Positions 46,404-58,366 are shown, numbered from the stretch's first letter. The stretch: 64,000 nucleotides of DNA from Neocallimastix lanati (nom. inval.) (GCA_016946835.1 JACVTC010000050.1:53501-117500), one strand, 5' to 3'. Program-made: numbers and translations. Notes: a model not told the origin generated them from the sequence alone.

Positions 46404-47061
46404 AATAGTAATAAAAAACTAAAAATTAATAACTAAAAAAAAAATAAAAAAAAGTCAATTTTTATTATAAAGTCTTGAGTATAATGAGAATTGTAATAAT
46501 TTTATATCTTTTTGGAGTAAATAATTTCGATAATTAGTAGTTTGTTGAATGATTGAAAAATAATTTGATTTAGCACTTTTTTCAGTATATTATTTAAATT
46601 GAATATCATAAAGTATTTAATGACTAAGATTGAATTGATGAAATAAAATGGCACAAAATTAGTAAAGAGTTAAATAAATTACTACAAGATTTAGAGTGAA
46701 TCAATCTCTTACAACGTGATACATGAAATATATAGTTGAAATACAATTGAATACAATAGATTCTTACATGAGAATAGTAATACTACATGAAAATAGAAAT
46801 ACAATGGAAATGTATTACTAATTCTTGGGTGTAACTTATTTAACAATGTTCCAAAAATGCACCATTATATTCCGCAGTGAGTGTTCACCAGAAAAATTTT
46901 ACCAATAACATTACCATTGCGAATAATGTTATTAATTAACACAAAATATAACTTTACTACTATTTTGCACCAGTACTGTGGATCTACTTTATAAGAGTAA
47001 AGTTAATTCCCCTTGCAGGCGATTTAAATACATAAATCGAGTACACCCCTGCTCGGGTTAC
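46404..47061 (-). promoter_or_regulatory. LINE-A 5' UTR
   Basis: 658 bp between the element's 5' end and its ATG; presumably holds the internal promoter. The extreme 5' end (47,061-47,011) is unusually G+C-rich and can form interleaved stems: CGAG/CTCG, CAGG/CCTG and a GATTTA/TAAATC hairpin. Confidence 0.6.
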
Positions 47062-47072
47062 TTCTTCCTCCA
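47062..47072. repeat. 11-bp target-site duplication of the LINE-A insertion (right)
   Basis: TTCTTCCTCCA, second copy; see the left copy at 41,657-41,667. Confidence 0.9.
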
Positions 47073-47646
47073 AGAAGGAAATTAAACACTTTTTCACACA
47101 CACTAGAATCAACATACACATTATTTTCAATACTATTACTAACATTACTAAAAATACTATTACTAATATTACTATAACTATTATTACTATTACTAATATT
47201 ACTATTACTATTATTACTATTACTATTATCATTATTACTATTAACTATATCATTTGTTAGGTTGCCACGGTAAAAAGCATTATATAAAAATAAAATTTTA
47301 TCATTAACTTTACTACGAATATGATTGAAAAAAGGACAATCAATTAACCAATGACTTATCCATTGTTTATTACTTTTACAACAGGGACAAAAATTAGGAC
47401 ACATTTGATCTATTATTTTTGCAGCTTTAGCAATTCTAGCATCTAATCTATATCCGCTTCGTGTTCTCAATAGCCAATAGAAACCATATGAAAGATCAGG
47501 ATATTCATAACAAAGTTTTATAAATTTTGATGTTTCTTCGAATTTGTTTTTGTCATAAAACTTAGCTTTAATAGAATTGATTTTCATATCTCTTTTCCAA
47601 TAAAAATCCTTGATTTTATTATCGTCATTACCTCTTTTCTCTAGTT
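47073..47646 (-). mobile_element. Older LINE-A copy, 5'-truncated upstream part
   Basis: Nearly identical to the C-terminal part of the full-length copy (compare 42,190-42,780): MKINSIKAKFYDKNKFEE, YRLDARIAKAAKIIDQMC, zinc region CPCCKSNKQWISHWLIDC, then an Asn/Ser-rich tract one insertion longer than in the younger copy. Homology begins abruptly at 47,646 (5' truncation) and its continuation is at 41,667-41,164. A flanking duplication for this older insertion was not found. Confidence 0.9.
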
Positions 47647-48719
47647 AAAAATCAAATATATATAATATATATATTTTAATCTAAAATTTTTTAAAAAAAT
47701 AAAATAAAAAAAAAAAGCAGATCTGATAAATAAATAAATAATAATTACAAAAAGATATTGTTTTTGTTTTTAATTTAATATTATTTTTATTTTATTTTAT
47801 TTTATTTTTTTTGCTTTTTTTTTTTTTTTTTTTTTTTTACTATTATTTGCTATTACAATATTTCTCTAAATATTATTAATTATTATATATTCTTATTATA
47901 ATTATTATAATATTATTTATATATATTATTTTATATTTAAATTTATAATTTTTTACTATATATATTTTAAAAACTAAATTACTTTACATTTTATCTATAA
48001 AAAGTTTATATTAATATTATAATAAAATAAAATAAAAAAAAAAAAAAAAGAATAAAAAATTAATTAATAAATTAATAACATTACTATTTTTTTATGTTAT
48101 ATTGTAATTATTTTAATAGTTTATGAAGAATTTCAAAAAAGAAAAAAAAATGAATATAACATAAAAAAAAGAAAAAGAAAAAAAACTTTTTTTTTTCTTT
48201 TCTAAATAAAAAATCTTATATATCAGTGAAGAAAAAAATATATTAAAATTATAATTACTTCATTTTTTCTTCACTATTTTAGAATAATTAATAAAGCTTC
48301 TAAAATAAATAATTTATAAGATTTATAAATTTTATATAAAAATTTATATAAAATTTTTTAATATTTTATATTAAATTAATATTTTTTTTAGTGACAAAAT
48401 GTAGACAAAATTATCCATATATAGGAATTTATTTTTATTCCCATTTGATTTATTATTATTATTATTATTAGTATTAGTATTAGTATTAGTATTAATATTA
48501 GTATTATATTTTATTATTTATTATTTTATGATATAATTTTAATTTTAATTTTATGTTTGTTTGTTTTTGTTTTTGTTTTTGTTTTCTGTAATTATCTAAT
48601 TTTGTTTGTTTTTTTTTTTTTATTATTATTATTATTACTTTTAATTTTTCATTTATTTTTTTATCTTGAATTTTTTTAATTTTTTGGTTTTTTCAATATT
48701 ATTATATATATATTTTTAC
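47647..48719. other. A/T-rich spacer
   Basis: Poly(T) at about 47,814-47,838 and an ATTAGT-type hexamer run at 48,466-48,505. No gene supported. The 3' UTR of the following minus-strand gene lies at its right edge. Confidence 0.55.
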
Positions 48720-49736
48720 TTAATTAACGTTAATGCGAGTTTCACTAATATCTTTTTCATTTAAATCAGTGATTTTGTTAGTAGTATCTTTATTGACATT
48801 GTCAACATCGGTATTAGTAGTTGGAAGTCCTAAAGTCTTCTTCTTAGTAAGAGAACGTTTAATATTCTTGAATGCATCTGGGAACTTTTGCTTTAAATCT
48901 TGAACACTTTCACGCTTACTCTTAGCAAGATAAACCAAGCCGATACCAGCAGCTCCTGAAACCATTATAACTCCAGTAGTAATTGGAACAGCGATATTAG
49001 TAGAATTTTCTTCTCCAGAATTTTCATTCATACCAGCAACTTTTTCTTTGGTACTATCTTTACCATTATTGCTACTATCATTATTAACTTCATTAGCTTT
49101 TCCATTAGTGGTAGTGGCATTTGGAGTAGAACTGGCAGAGGTAGCTTGAGCATTTGCTGTAGAACTGGCCGAAGTATTGACCGGAGTAGCGGTTGGAGTA
49201 GCTTTTCCAACAACATCAGTAGTACTAACATTAACAGATGTTGATTTAACAGTATTAGCTACTGTAGTAGAAGGAGCAGCTTTAGAAGTTGTAGTAGTGC
49301 TTTTCTTTGAATCTGAAGAGGAAGAAGACTTTCCACAATCAGATCCAGAGCAAGTACTCTTTTTACCATAGTTATCACATGAAACATACTCCCAATCAGC
49401 ATTAAAAACACCGTCCTTTTTCGGAGCAAAATGACTGAACATAGAAGGAGAAATATCAAGACCACCTGAAGGACAATCTGGACATTCGTCAACAAGTTTA
49501 CCAACTAAATATTTATTATTATAAACGATCTTAATACATCTTCCACAAAGATCATCATTATATTGCCTTCCACTTATTGCAATATAGTAATCAACTATAT
49601 AATCTTCACCACAGGAACCTGGTTTACTCTTGGTTGGAGCACTTTCATAAAAAGAAACTCTTCCATGTCCAGCTAAAACACTTGAGATAGAAAGACCTAG
49701 GAATAAAGCAGAAGTAACTAAATTTTTGAATTGCAT
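48720..49736 (-). CDS. Membrane-anchored double-psi beta-barrel (expansin/RlpA-like) protein
   Basis: Single exon, 338 residues. Residues 1-22 are a signal peptide (ending SSVLA). Residues 24-120 form a compact six- to eight-cysteine domain with the double-psi barrel signature: GRVSFYES, CGRCIKI (64-70), VGKLVDECPDCPSGGLDIS (78-96) and DWEYVSC. The Asp in VDECPDC matches the conserved acidic residue of expansin-like, barwin and RlpA-like barrels. Residues 125-245 are Ser/Thr/Asn-rich, as in an O-glycosylated stalk. Residues 248-271 are a membrane segment, followed by a basic tail (KSKRES, KNIKRSLTKKK) that fits a cytosolic side. There is no expansin-type second domain, so it is barrel only. 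Proposed role: cell-surface carbohydrate or cell-wall contact; ligand unknown. Confidence 0.85.
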   Translation of the reverse strand: MQFKNLVTSALFLGLSISSVLAGHGRVSFYESAPTKSKPGSCGEDYIVDYYIAISGRQYNDDLCGRCIKIVYNNKYLVGKLVDECPDCPSGGLDISPSMFSHFAPKKDGVFNADWEYVSCDNYGKKSTCSGSDCGKSSSSSDSKKSTTTTSKAAPSTTVANTVKSTSVNVSTTDVVGKATPTATPVNTSASSTANAQATSASSTPNATTTNGKANEVNNDSSNNGKDSTKEKVAGMNENSGEENSTNIAVPITTGVIMVSGAAGIGLVYLAKSKRESVQDLKQKFPDAFKNIKRSLTKKKTLGLPTTNTDVDNVNKDTTNKITDLNEKDISETRINVN

Positions 49737-50362
49737 TTTCTTTTTATTTGTTTTGTTTTTAAAATAAATAATACTATAGTAAATTTATTATATTAATTAA
49801 TTAATTTTATTATACTATTTTTGTTTTATTAACTATTTTTTTTAAAAATAAAAATATTTATTTTAGGTTTAAAGAAAGTTTTTAAAAAAAATATTTATTA
49901 AAATTTTTTTTAAAGCTAAAATAAATATATATTAAAATACGTGTTTTTATTAATTTTTTTTTTATTTAATAATTTAATTTGTTTTTTCTTTTTATAAATT
50001 AATACAACTTCACTTAACAAGATAAAAAAAGTTTGATAAAATTTTTATTATTTTAAAAAATAATAATTTATAATAAATAAGAATAGAATATTTTAATATT
50101 ATATTATCAAGTTTAAAATAATTTATTTTATTTTAATTGTAAAAATATTCTATTATTATTTATTATTATATATTTTTTATTTATTTTTAAATTGTTTTAA
50201 TTTTATAAAATTATTTTGTATTTAATTATATGTTGGCAAAAAAAAGAACGAACAAAGGGAAATACGTACTATTTATACTTTTCGAAAATTTTTTAAAAAA
50301 AAAAATAAATGAAATAAAAGAGTGATAAAATTATATTAAAAAATTTATCAAAAGAAAAAATG

Positions 50363-50404
<42 letters not shown>

Positions 50405-51718
50405 AATTAATAATAAATACTAAAGAAAAAATTACACAAAAATAATACAAAAGTATGGTTTAAATAATTTAATAATGTATACATATAAAAAGAATACCAC
50501 TTGATAAAATAAAAATATTAGAAATAATAATAATTATTATTATTATTTATTTCTTTATCAAAAAAATAAGCCTTTACAAATTTATATTTAAATCATTTTA
50601 TAAATATCAAATTTAGAAATAAATTAAGAAATAAGATATATATATATATTTTTTATTAGTAGTTTCAACTTCATAATATTATAAATGTGATGGTAGTTTT
50701 TTTTTTTTTAATATTATGAATCTAAATTTTAATCATCTAATTAAAATTTATTTAGTGTTTTTTTTTTATACTATTTTTATTAAAAGATTTTCTTTAGTTA
50801 AATAATTAATATAATTTATAAAATTCATTAGAATATCTATTACAATAATAACATTATCAATGATTACTTTCATTGAAAATTTCATAGCTTATTTACTACT
50901 TAATGTATTTTCTTTATATTTATTATTTATAACAAAAGGTCTTTATTACATTTTCTTATAAAATAGCCTTTATCAAATATTCAATGTTTTTTTTTTTTTT
51001 TTTTTTTTTAGGTTTATTAATTTCATACTTTAAACTTTAATTATATCAAAGGTATGATTTAACAAAAATGAAAATATAATTAATATAATATATTAGATAA
51101 ATAATTAATAATATTATAATTTTGTTAATTAAAATATAATATATTAAATATTTTTATTACATAATTAATATATTCTAATACATTATATTATTTTAAAAAC
51201 TGTATTATTAACAATGTAGTTCGTAATATAATATGTCAATATATTTAAGATTTTTTATTTTTGAAAATATTTTTGAAATATCCGAAATTTTTAAACTAAA
51301 AATATAAAGTGTTATACAATTAAATACATAAAGAAAAAAATATTATAAATTTAGTTTTATTTTCATTAATTAAAAAAAATATAATGGTTAATATATTAGT
51401 TATAATTAATTATGTTAATAAAAAGTATTTAATATATATATCACTAATATAATAACAATATTTGTTTTTAAAATACAATAATATAAATTATATTATATTT
51501 AATAGTAGTAAAATATATTTATATAAATTTTATAAATGTTTTAATACAAAATATTTATGAATAATTGTATAAATAATACTTTTAAGGTCGAGTTTCAAAA
51601 AAAATAAATTTCTTGGTACATCAATGAACAAATAAAAAAAATGATGAAACCTTTAAAAATTGATTATAAACCAAAACACCAAAACAAAAAAAAAAAAAAA
51701 AATTGATAAGGTTTATAG

Positions 51719-51757
<39 letters not shown>

Positions 51758-51781
51758 TAAAGTTTCTATAATTTATATGTA
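49737..51781. other. A/T-rich spacer
   Basis: Promoter side of the preceding gene, then A/T desert with 38 A at 50,363-50,400, poly(T) at about 50,987-51,009 and (TA)n at 51,736-51,760. No gene supported. Confidence 0.6.
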
Positions 51782-52073
51782 TAATTTCTTTCAGATAGTC
51801 AATTCAAATCCTAATCTATAAGGAAATGAGGTTCGTTGCATATAAACTTTTTTTCTGAATTTATTTACACACTTTTTTTTAAATGTTACTTGTTATTTCA
51901 CGTTACTATCTTAAATATTATTATGTTCTAATTGAACAAATAATATTTATTTATTTTATTAACTCTGTGTTTTTATTTTTTTATTAAAATTAAAAATATT
52001 CATGTAATCAATAAATGAATAAATAAATAAAGATTAAAATTCTCAATAATTGCGGCTTTAAAAAAAAAAAAAA
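51782..52073 (+). mobile_element. LINE-B 3' end, 5'-truncated copy
   Basis: From TAATTTCTTTCAGATAGTCA the sequence follows the LINE-B 3' UTR (20,274-20,578), including GAGGTTCGTTGCATATAAAC, AATAAAGATTAA and TCAATAATTGCGGC, then an A tail (52,060-52,073). The body is only about 280 bp. A target duplication could not be fixed because both flanks are A/T-rich. Confidence 0.85.
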
Positions 52074-52131
52074 TATATGATTTATACATTAGAAATAAAT
52101 ATTTGAGATAGTTAAGAGTTGACATTGTAAT

Positions 52132-52232
52132 TTACGCTATACTTATAGCATAAATCATGTCCCCAAGTGCTAATAATTACCTCTTAAATATATTAAATGA
52201 TAGTATTTACGCAACCTTCTCGGGCCCACAGT
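52132..52232 (+). repeat. Dispersed repeat R, copy 1
   Basis: About 100 bp matching 57,331-57,427: AATCATGTCCCCAAGTGC, then TAAATATATTAAATGATAGT and ACGCAACCTTCTCGGGCCCA. Most differences are transitions. No coding frame. Identity of the family unknown. Confidence 0.65.
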
Positions 52233-52440
52233 TTGGACTATATCTTGTCTCTATTACTTAGGATATTTAGAATAATATTATATATATAAGGGGGAAATAC
52301 TTACCTGTAACCCTAACCACCATATTCAGTAATAACCTCATGTGAGGAAAACCTGGAAAATGGTCATACGTCAGAACGAACCAGGAGCTTTATGTATGCT
52401 AGTCCATAAATTAATAACCATTTGGTTTGAAATTCTCAAT
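52233..52440. other. Complex, G+C-richer island with a perfect splice-donor/U1-like string
   Basis: Contains ATACTTACCTG (52,297-52,307 approx.), identical to the 5' end of U1 snRNA; its reverse complement CAGGTAAGTAT is a perfect 5' splice site for a minus-strand exon. The following 100 bp have normal G+C, but I find neither a U1 stem-loop I (GATCACGAAG-type loop) nor an open minus-strand exon. Function undecided. Confidence 0.3.
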
Positions 52441-54112
52441 ATAAATAAAGAAAAAAAAATTCTTCAGTATGTTTTAATACATTTATCTAATATTAATATT
52501 TTATCAATTGAATATTCTTATATAATTTATTTCTGTGTAATGTATAATGTAACATCTTTATTTATAAAAAAAATAATAATAATTATAAAAATAATAAAAA
52601 TAATTAATTTTCAAATTAATTAAGCCACTTACTATATATAGTTTAATTATAATTAATAATATAAAATCTAATATTTTATCATTTTAAAAATTAAATGTAC
52701 ATTAAAAAAGCATAATTTAATTTTTAATACAATTTTATATTTTTAAATCTTCATTACAACAAAGTATATTATTATCTATTTAGAAACATTACAAGTTCTC
52801 TACTTTTAAATTATACTGTTTTTGTTTTTATTTACTTTGATATACTATATAAATATTTATATATATTGTTAAAAATAAAAATAAGTTATAGTAAATGTTA
52901 ATTCATTATTCAATTATGATAATATTAGTTATTAATTTTAACACCGTACTACAAATATTATAATATTATTTATTTTTTTCGCTACTATCATTTTCTTTTT
53001 TTAAATTATTTTCTATTTTCTTAATATTTCTGTAATTCTTATTTCATGTCAAAAAAAAAAAAAAAAAAATTTTAATTTAATATTAACAAATTTTAATTTA
53101 TATTATTTTGATTATAAATTTTTAATATTTCATTTATAATTTTAACTTATTTTAATTAAATTAATTATTAATATTATAAAATATAATAATAATTTAATTA
53201 TTATCCACTTTTTTATATTATTTAATTCATCCACTATATTGATGTTTTTTTTTATTAAATAAATTATAAATTATTTTAAATTTGAATTTTAAGTTTTTTT
53301 CGTTTAACTAGTCAAATAAATAACTTTAAATATATATTTTTTTATATTTTTATTTTTTTTATTCATTAATTTCACTAAATATTGAATATATTTTGTAGTT
53401 ACCATTACTTAAATTTATGAAGCAATCAATTAAAAAAAGGCAATATAATTGAAAATTTTCAAATCAAGATATATTTAAATTATTCAAAAATGATTATTTT
53501 ATCTTTTTTTTTTTTTTGATATATAATTTAAATATTTAATATTTAAATGTATTTACATCATTAGTTTGATTAAACAAAATTCAATGTACGATGTTTTGTA
53601 CATACATTTATTCATACAAACAGATGACCAATTTTAATTCGTCTCTTTTTTAATTAATTATATTCGAATTTACTCTTTAATTCTTATTGTAGAACAAATT
53701 TTTTGATATATTACATACATTAAATTCATTGGTTACAAAAAACAAAAAAAGCTTAAATAATATTAAAAAAAATTTTATTAATACAATTTTGAACAATTAT
53801 AATTTATTTAAAATACTTTTTAATCAAAAAATATATTATATATAGATATATAAACTAAATAACTAAATTATAAATCTTTAACATAAAATAACAACTTTTA
53901 TTCAAAAAACGAAATATCTTTTTTTTTTATTTTATTTTTTTTTTAATAATATATATTAATTACTTAAATAATATTACAAATATAATAATAAATGATAATA
54001 AAAGCCATATTAATATTAATAAAATAAAAACATATATATATATTTTTAATAATTAAACCTTTTTTATTTTATTTGCTTTTTTTATCATAAATATTTAATG
54101 AATTTTTTTTTA

Positions 54113-54152
<40 letters not shown>

Positions 54153-54509
54153 ACTACTAATTAATTTAATTTAACCAATTATGAATAATTAGCTATATTT
54201 AAATTAATATCAATGGTTCATCAACAAAATATCTGATAAAAAGAAAATTAGTGTTATTCAACTCTTGTATGTATTAATTATGGTAAATGAATAAGATTTG
54301 CTTAAATAAAATTTAATAATAAGATAAATTATAAATAATATTAAGAACAATGAGATAAAAAAAAAAAAAAAGAAAAGAAAAATTATTGATTAGTGTCCTA
54401 AACATAAATATTCTCGATATAATAAATATTTTTAAATAATTGTTTTTTGTATTTGTTTAATATAAAAATCAATAATTTAATCTTCACTAAATTTTAGATA
54501 ATTCAAAAA

Positions 54510-54543
<34 letters not shown>

Positions 54544-55269
54544 ATTATTATTAATTAATTAATTAATTATTTATTTATTTATTTATTTATTATGTGTTTA
54601 TTATGTGTTTATTTATTATTAATACATAATAATGAAATTTATACATGAATTTTTTTTTTTTTAAAAAAAAAAAAAAAGTATGTTCATTATTATTGTTCTT
54701 TCTGTAAAAAAAAAAAAAAATTAATTTATATAAATATTTATTAAAAAAAATTTTTTTTTCATCATTTAATATTAAGTATTATTAATTATACTTAATTGTT
54801 TAAAAGCATTGATTTATATTTTAAAGATTAGTTATAATTTTCTGCATATTTAAAAGTATTGATTTATATTTTAAAGATTAGTTTTAATTTTCTGCATAAA
54901 GTTTATCTACATTGTAGTAAATGTACATTTCTGTTATTATCCTACAGTTTAACAATTATATTTTTTAGAATTAATCTAAAGTAACTGATGATCGATATAG
55001 CAAATACATTATTAATATTTACTTACTATGATATAATAAAATCTTTGTACTCAATTGATTTTTAAATAATGCTTATTTATAATTTATAAAAATTAAACAA
55101 ATCATATTTATTATTATATCGTATTAAATTATCATATAGACATTAAATTAAATGGAGGTATAACTAGTTCTAATTAAAATTATTAATTTATTAATTTCAA
55201 TATTTTCATGAATAAAATATTCATGAATATATTGAATATTTCATTAATATATTTAAAGAATAAAAACAG
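52441..55269. other. A/T-rich spacer
   Basis: No supportable gene. Holds (TA)n at about 54,118-54,149, (ATT)n at about 54,514-54,540 and the tandem duplication at 54,801-54,900. Confidence 0.55.
54801..54900. repeat. 50-bp tandem duplication
   Basis: 54,801-54,850 and 54,851-54,900 are adjacent copies of a 50-bp unit (TTGATTTATATTTTAAAGAT, then TAATTTTCTGCAT), differing at about four positions. Confidence 0.85.
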
Positions 55270-55662
55270 AAACGTTCCACTTCAAAACGTTCAACTTCAA
55301 AATGTTCTACTTCAGATTCGGATTCTATTAATTTTCGTGAAGTTAATCGTGGTCATAATATTGAATCTTTTTATATAAAGGAAGAACTTTTGGAAATGCT
55401 CATCTATTCAATATATTAGGACGATATGGAAAAAAAATTATCATCTATTCGTATTCAAAACTATCAAGAAACTTCTGTAGAAAAAATGGAAAAAATTTAT
55501 AAAGAAGAAAATAATGAAGATAAATATAAAGAAATTAAAAAACACATTTTAAATGTTGTCACTCACAACGATATTCCAAAATATTGTAAAGAAAGACCAC
55601 ATCAAGCTTTTTTGTTGCATGAATTATTGTCATCATTTTCCGATGATATGAAAAAAAACTAG
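55270..55662 (+). pseudogene. Unknown charged protein fragment with an in-frame TAG
   Basis: A single frame reads from about 55,270 (KRSTSKRSTSKCSTSDSDS, then NFREVNRGHNIESFYIKEEL) to TAG near 55,417, then on through ATG 55,426 for 78 residues (KLSSIRIQNYQETSVEKMEK, HNDIPKYCKERPHQAFLLHE) to 55,662. The composition is helical and Lys/Glu-rich, unlike the A/T-driven artefacts nearby, so it is probably a real coding relic or a short gene. I do not recognise the family. It may start at the ATG after the TAG if the upstream part is coincidental. Confidence 0.45.
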
Positions 55663-56856
55663 AAATGCTATGATAAATTTATGGAAAAAATATTTATTTG
55701 ATTATGATCTTATTATTTTATAAATGAATAAACCTTTAATTATCAATATTTTTAGTATATTTAATATATATATGTATATTGTAAATAAATTTTATATAAA
55801 TTAAAATAATAATATTTAAAAAATTGCAAAAATAAAAAAATATTTTAAATTAAAATTTTATATATAGGTATATGAATAAATAGTATATTAAAATTAAATA
55901 TTAAATATAAATTATATAAGAGATTATTATATTCGAAAAATTAAATGTAAATATTTTATATTATATATAGTATTTTTTTAAAAATAAAAATAAATTGATA
56001 ATTTTATATTCATTTTTACTCTTTTTTTTTTTAAATAAATAGAAAAAATTAATATTTATCTGTACAATGAAAAAAATATATATATATATTTTTTTAAAAA
56101 AATAAATATATAAATATATTTAATGTAATTATTAATATATATCGTTATTCATTAAATGCTTAAATATAATTTTATACATAAATATATATAATATATTTAT
56201 TTATTAAATAATTATATTATATTTTATCGTTATATTACATTATAAATTTATATTACTATTATTAATAATTTTAATTATGCTATTACTAAAGTATATTTCA
56301 ATGAAATTATAACATTAAATTGTAAAAATTTTACTATAAACATATAAATATATATATATATTTATAATCTTTTAGTACTACAATGAATTGAATTTGGTAT
56401 AAAGTTTATGTCTACAAAGTAAGTTTTACATGTAAAATTGACCAAAATAAAAAGTTTATTATTAACAAGAAAAAATTTTTTTTTTTTTGATCAATGCTTC
56501 ATATTTATATAACCTTTCTTGAATATGATTCTAATAAACCCTTATATTTATTATGGTTTAATTTAATACTATTTATATATTTATAAAAATTTTTTTTATT
56601 AATAATTTATATATATTTAAATATTCATTAAATTATCAGTTTTTATATTTCTAATCTTTAAAAAATTCATATAAATTTAAAAATTTTTATAGTTTATATA
56701 AAATTTTTTAAAACTTTAATTTTTAATTTGTAATTAAAAATATTTATGGCTTATATCATTGATATATCATCTATTTAAATAAACAATTCATTTATTAATT
56801 AAAAAATTAATCTTAAATAAATAAGAATAAAATATTATTAAAATAAAAAGTTAAAA
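55663..56856. other. A/T-rich spacer
   Basis: No gene, repeat or RNA supported. The right end may include decayed LTR of the Copia relic at 56,857, unconfirmed. Confidence 0.5.
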
Positions 56857-57960
56857 GATTAAGAGTTTCATTGATTCTATAATTTATAATATAAAGTGCT
56901 AGTAAACTTAATAAAATTATTTACTTGAGAAAAATGATTGAAGGTATCACTGCAACAAAAAATCTGAAAGCATCTATAATTAAGGAATATGGTGTATAGA
57001 AGTACTTTTTTTTTATTGGCCATTAAAAATGTTAAGAATTAAGTTTATGAATAACAGATAAAGACAGTAGAAAGGTCAAGGATAGCTGATAAAGATGAAA
57101 AAAAATATCTGAAAATAAAATGGAGAGATGATCTATTATATGAAAAAAGAGTAACGTAAAAAGCGAAATGATCAAATTGGATTACTATGTAAAATATCTA
57201 ATAAACAATAATATATCCGATGAAATAAAAATAAAGTTTTTTATTTATTTATTTATTTTATTTTTTATGTATACCGTCCTTGGTTTCAGCATTTTAGTAA
57301 AATATATCTACATCACCAAGTAGAATATATATTTACATGGACACATGTAATCATGTACCCAAATATTAATAATACCCTCGTAAATATATTAAATGACAGT
57401 ACTTGCATAACCCTCTCAGGCTCACCAGGATAGAACCTGGTTCAATAATAAAGTTGGATGTTTTAACCCATATGATAAAATCATTCAATTCGCTAAAAAG
57501 GGTACAATCACCTTGGATATGGGAGTACAAACAAAATTACATTAAGTAACATATTGTATGCTCCAAAGTTCAGAAGAAGCTTTCTAATAAAATAAACCAT
57601 TTGAGTTAATGCATATGAACACAATTTCCTTCCCCGGATACTTCTCTTTATATGGAAATAAATACTTCTTGATAATATTAGATGATTATACAGGATATAA
57701 TTGGGTCTTTTTTATGAAATCAGAATCAGAAGTGTTAATTTTTATAAGTGGTATAAAAAGATGAAAAATATATTTAGATATAATATCAAATATTAACGTT
57801 TTGATGATGGAATAGAGTTTGATAACAATAATTTTAAAAGATTATTCGAATTATAAGGTACAAAAACCTTCAATACCTTATAATTCACAGCAGAATGGCC
57901 GTGTTGAACGTTTAATTCCAATAGACGGCATACAAAAAAAAAAACTTTTACCAATGATAC
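56857..57960 (+). pseudogene. Copia-type relic (gag, protease edge, integrase) carrying repeat R
   Basis: GATTAAGAGTTTCATTGATTC at 56,857 is the primer-site region shared with the other Copia elements. A gag start follows at about 56,935 (MIEGITATKNLKASIIKEYG). After an interruption containing repeat R (57,331-57,427) come a protease-domain tail (AKKGTITLDMG, LYAPKFRRSF), then integrase (LMHMNTISFPGYFSLYGNKY, ILDDYTGYNWVFFMKSESE, 57,607-57,735) and PYNSQQNGRVER (about 57,878), which keeps the catalytic Glu. Stops and frameshifts are many; RT and RNase H are absent. Confidence 0.75.
57331..57427 (+). repeat. Dispersed repeat R, copy 2
   Basis: AATCATGTACCCAAATATTA, then TAAATATATTAAATGACAGT and ATAACCCTCTCAGGCTCACC align with 52,132-52,232. 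This copy interrupts the Copia relic between gag and protease. Confidence 0.65.
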
Positions 57961-58366
57961 AAACAAAAAATTAGCTAAAATTCAATTAGAAAAATTAAAA
58001 TATTCATATGGAAAAATTTAATGAATATATCGAAAAATTAACATTTAAATCTATGTCAAATTCAAGCTCTTTTTATTAAAGAAAAAGTAATTAATAAATA
58101 CAAATTAAAAATGAATAAAACAAAAAATAAAATTATTATCAATGGTACTTTTGAAAGAGCTATTAATTGTTTATTAATTGAAATATACAAAAATTAATTA
58201 CGTTATGGAGATATATCCAAATAATAAAGATTAATTCTATGTTATATAATGAAAAATTAAAAGTTAATTAAATATAAAAATAATATTTATATAAATGATT
58301 TTTATGTAATAACTTCATGAATATAAAATTTAATAAGAAAGAAAAGGAAATTAAAAAATGCATTAC

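Larger units (their letters stand above)
41668..47061 (-). mobile_element. Full-length LINE-A non-LTR retrotransposon
   Basis: 5,394 bp on the minus strand: 5' UTR (47,061-46,404), one long protein frame (46,403-41,934), a 3' UTR with AATAAAG near its end, and a 30-base A tail (41,668-41,697). Flanked by the 11-bp duplication TTCTTCCTCCA. It is inserted in the last codons of an older, 5'-truncated LINE-A copy. Full length, a long clean frame and an intact tail indicate a recent insertion. Confidence 0.93.

Noticed and set aside
52297..52440. U1 snRNA gene
   Set aside because: Only the first 11 nt match; no stem-loop I with the 70K-binding loop, no U1A loop and no convincing Sm site. Kept as a finding, not as a feature call.
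57427..57480. tRNA-like T arm on the minus strand (CCAGGTTCTATCCTGG)
   Set aside because: The loop is six, not seven, nucleotides and no D or anticodon arm lies upstream at the right distance.
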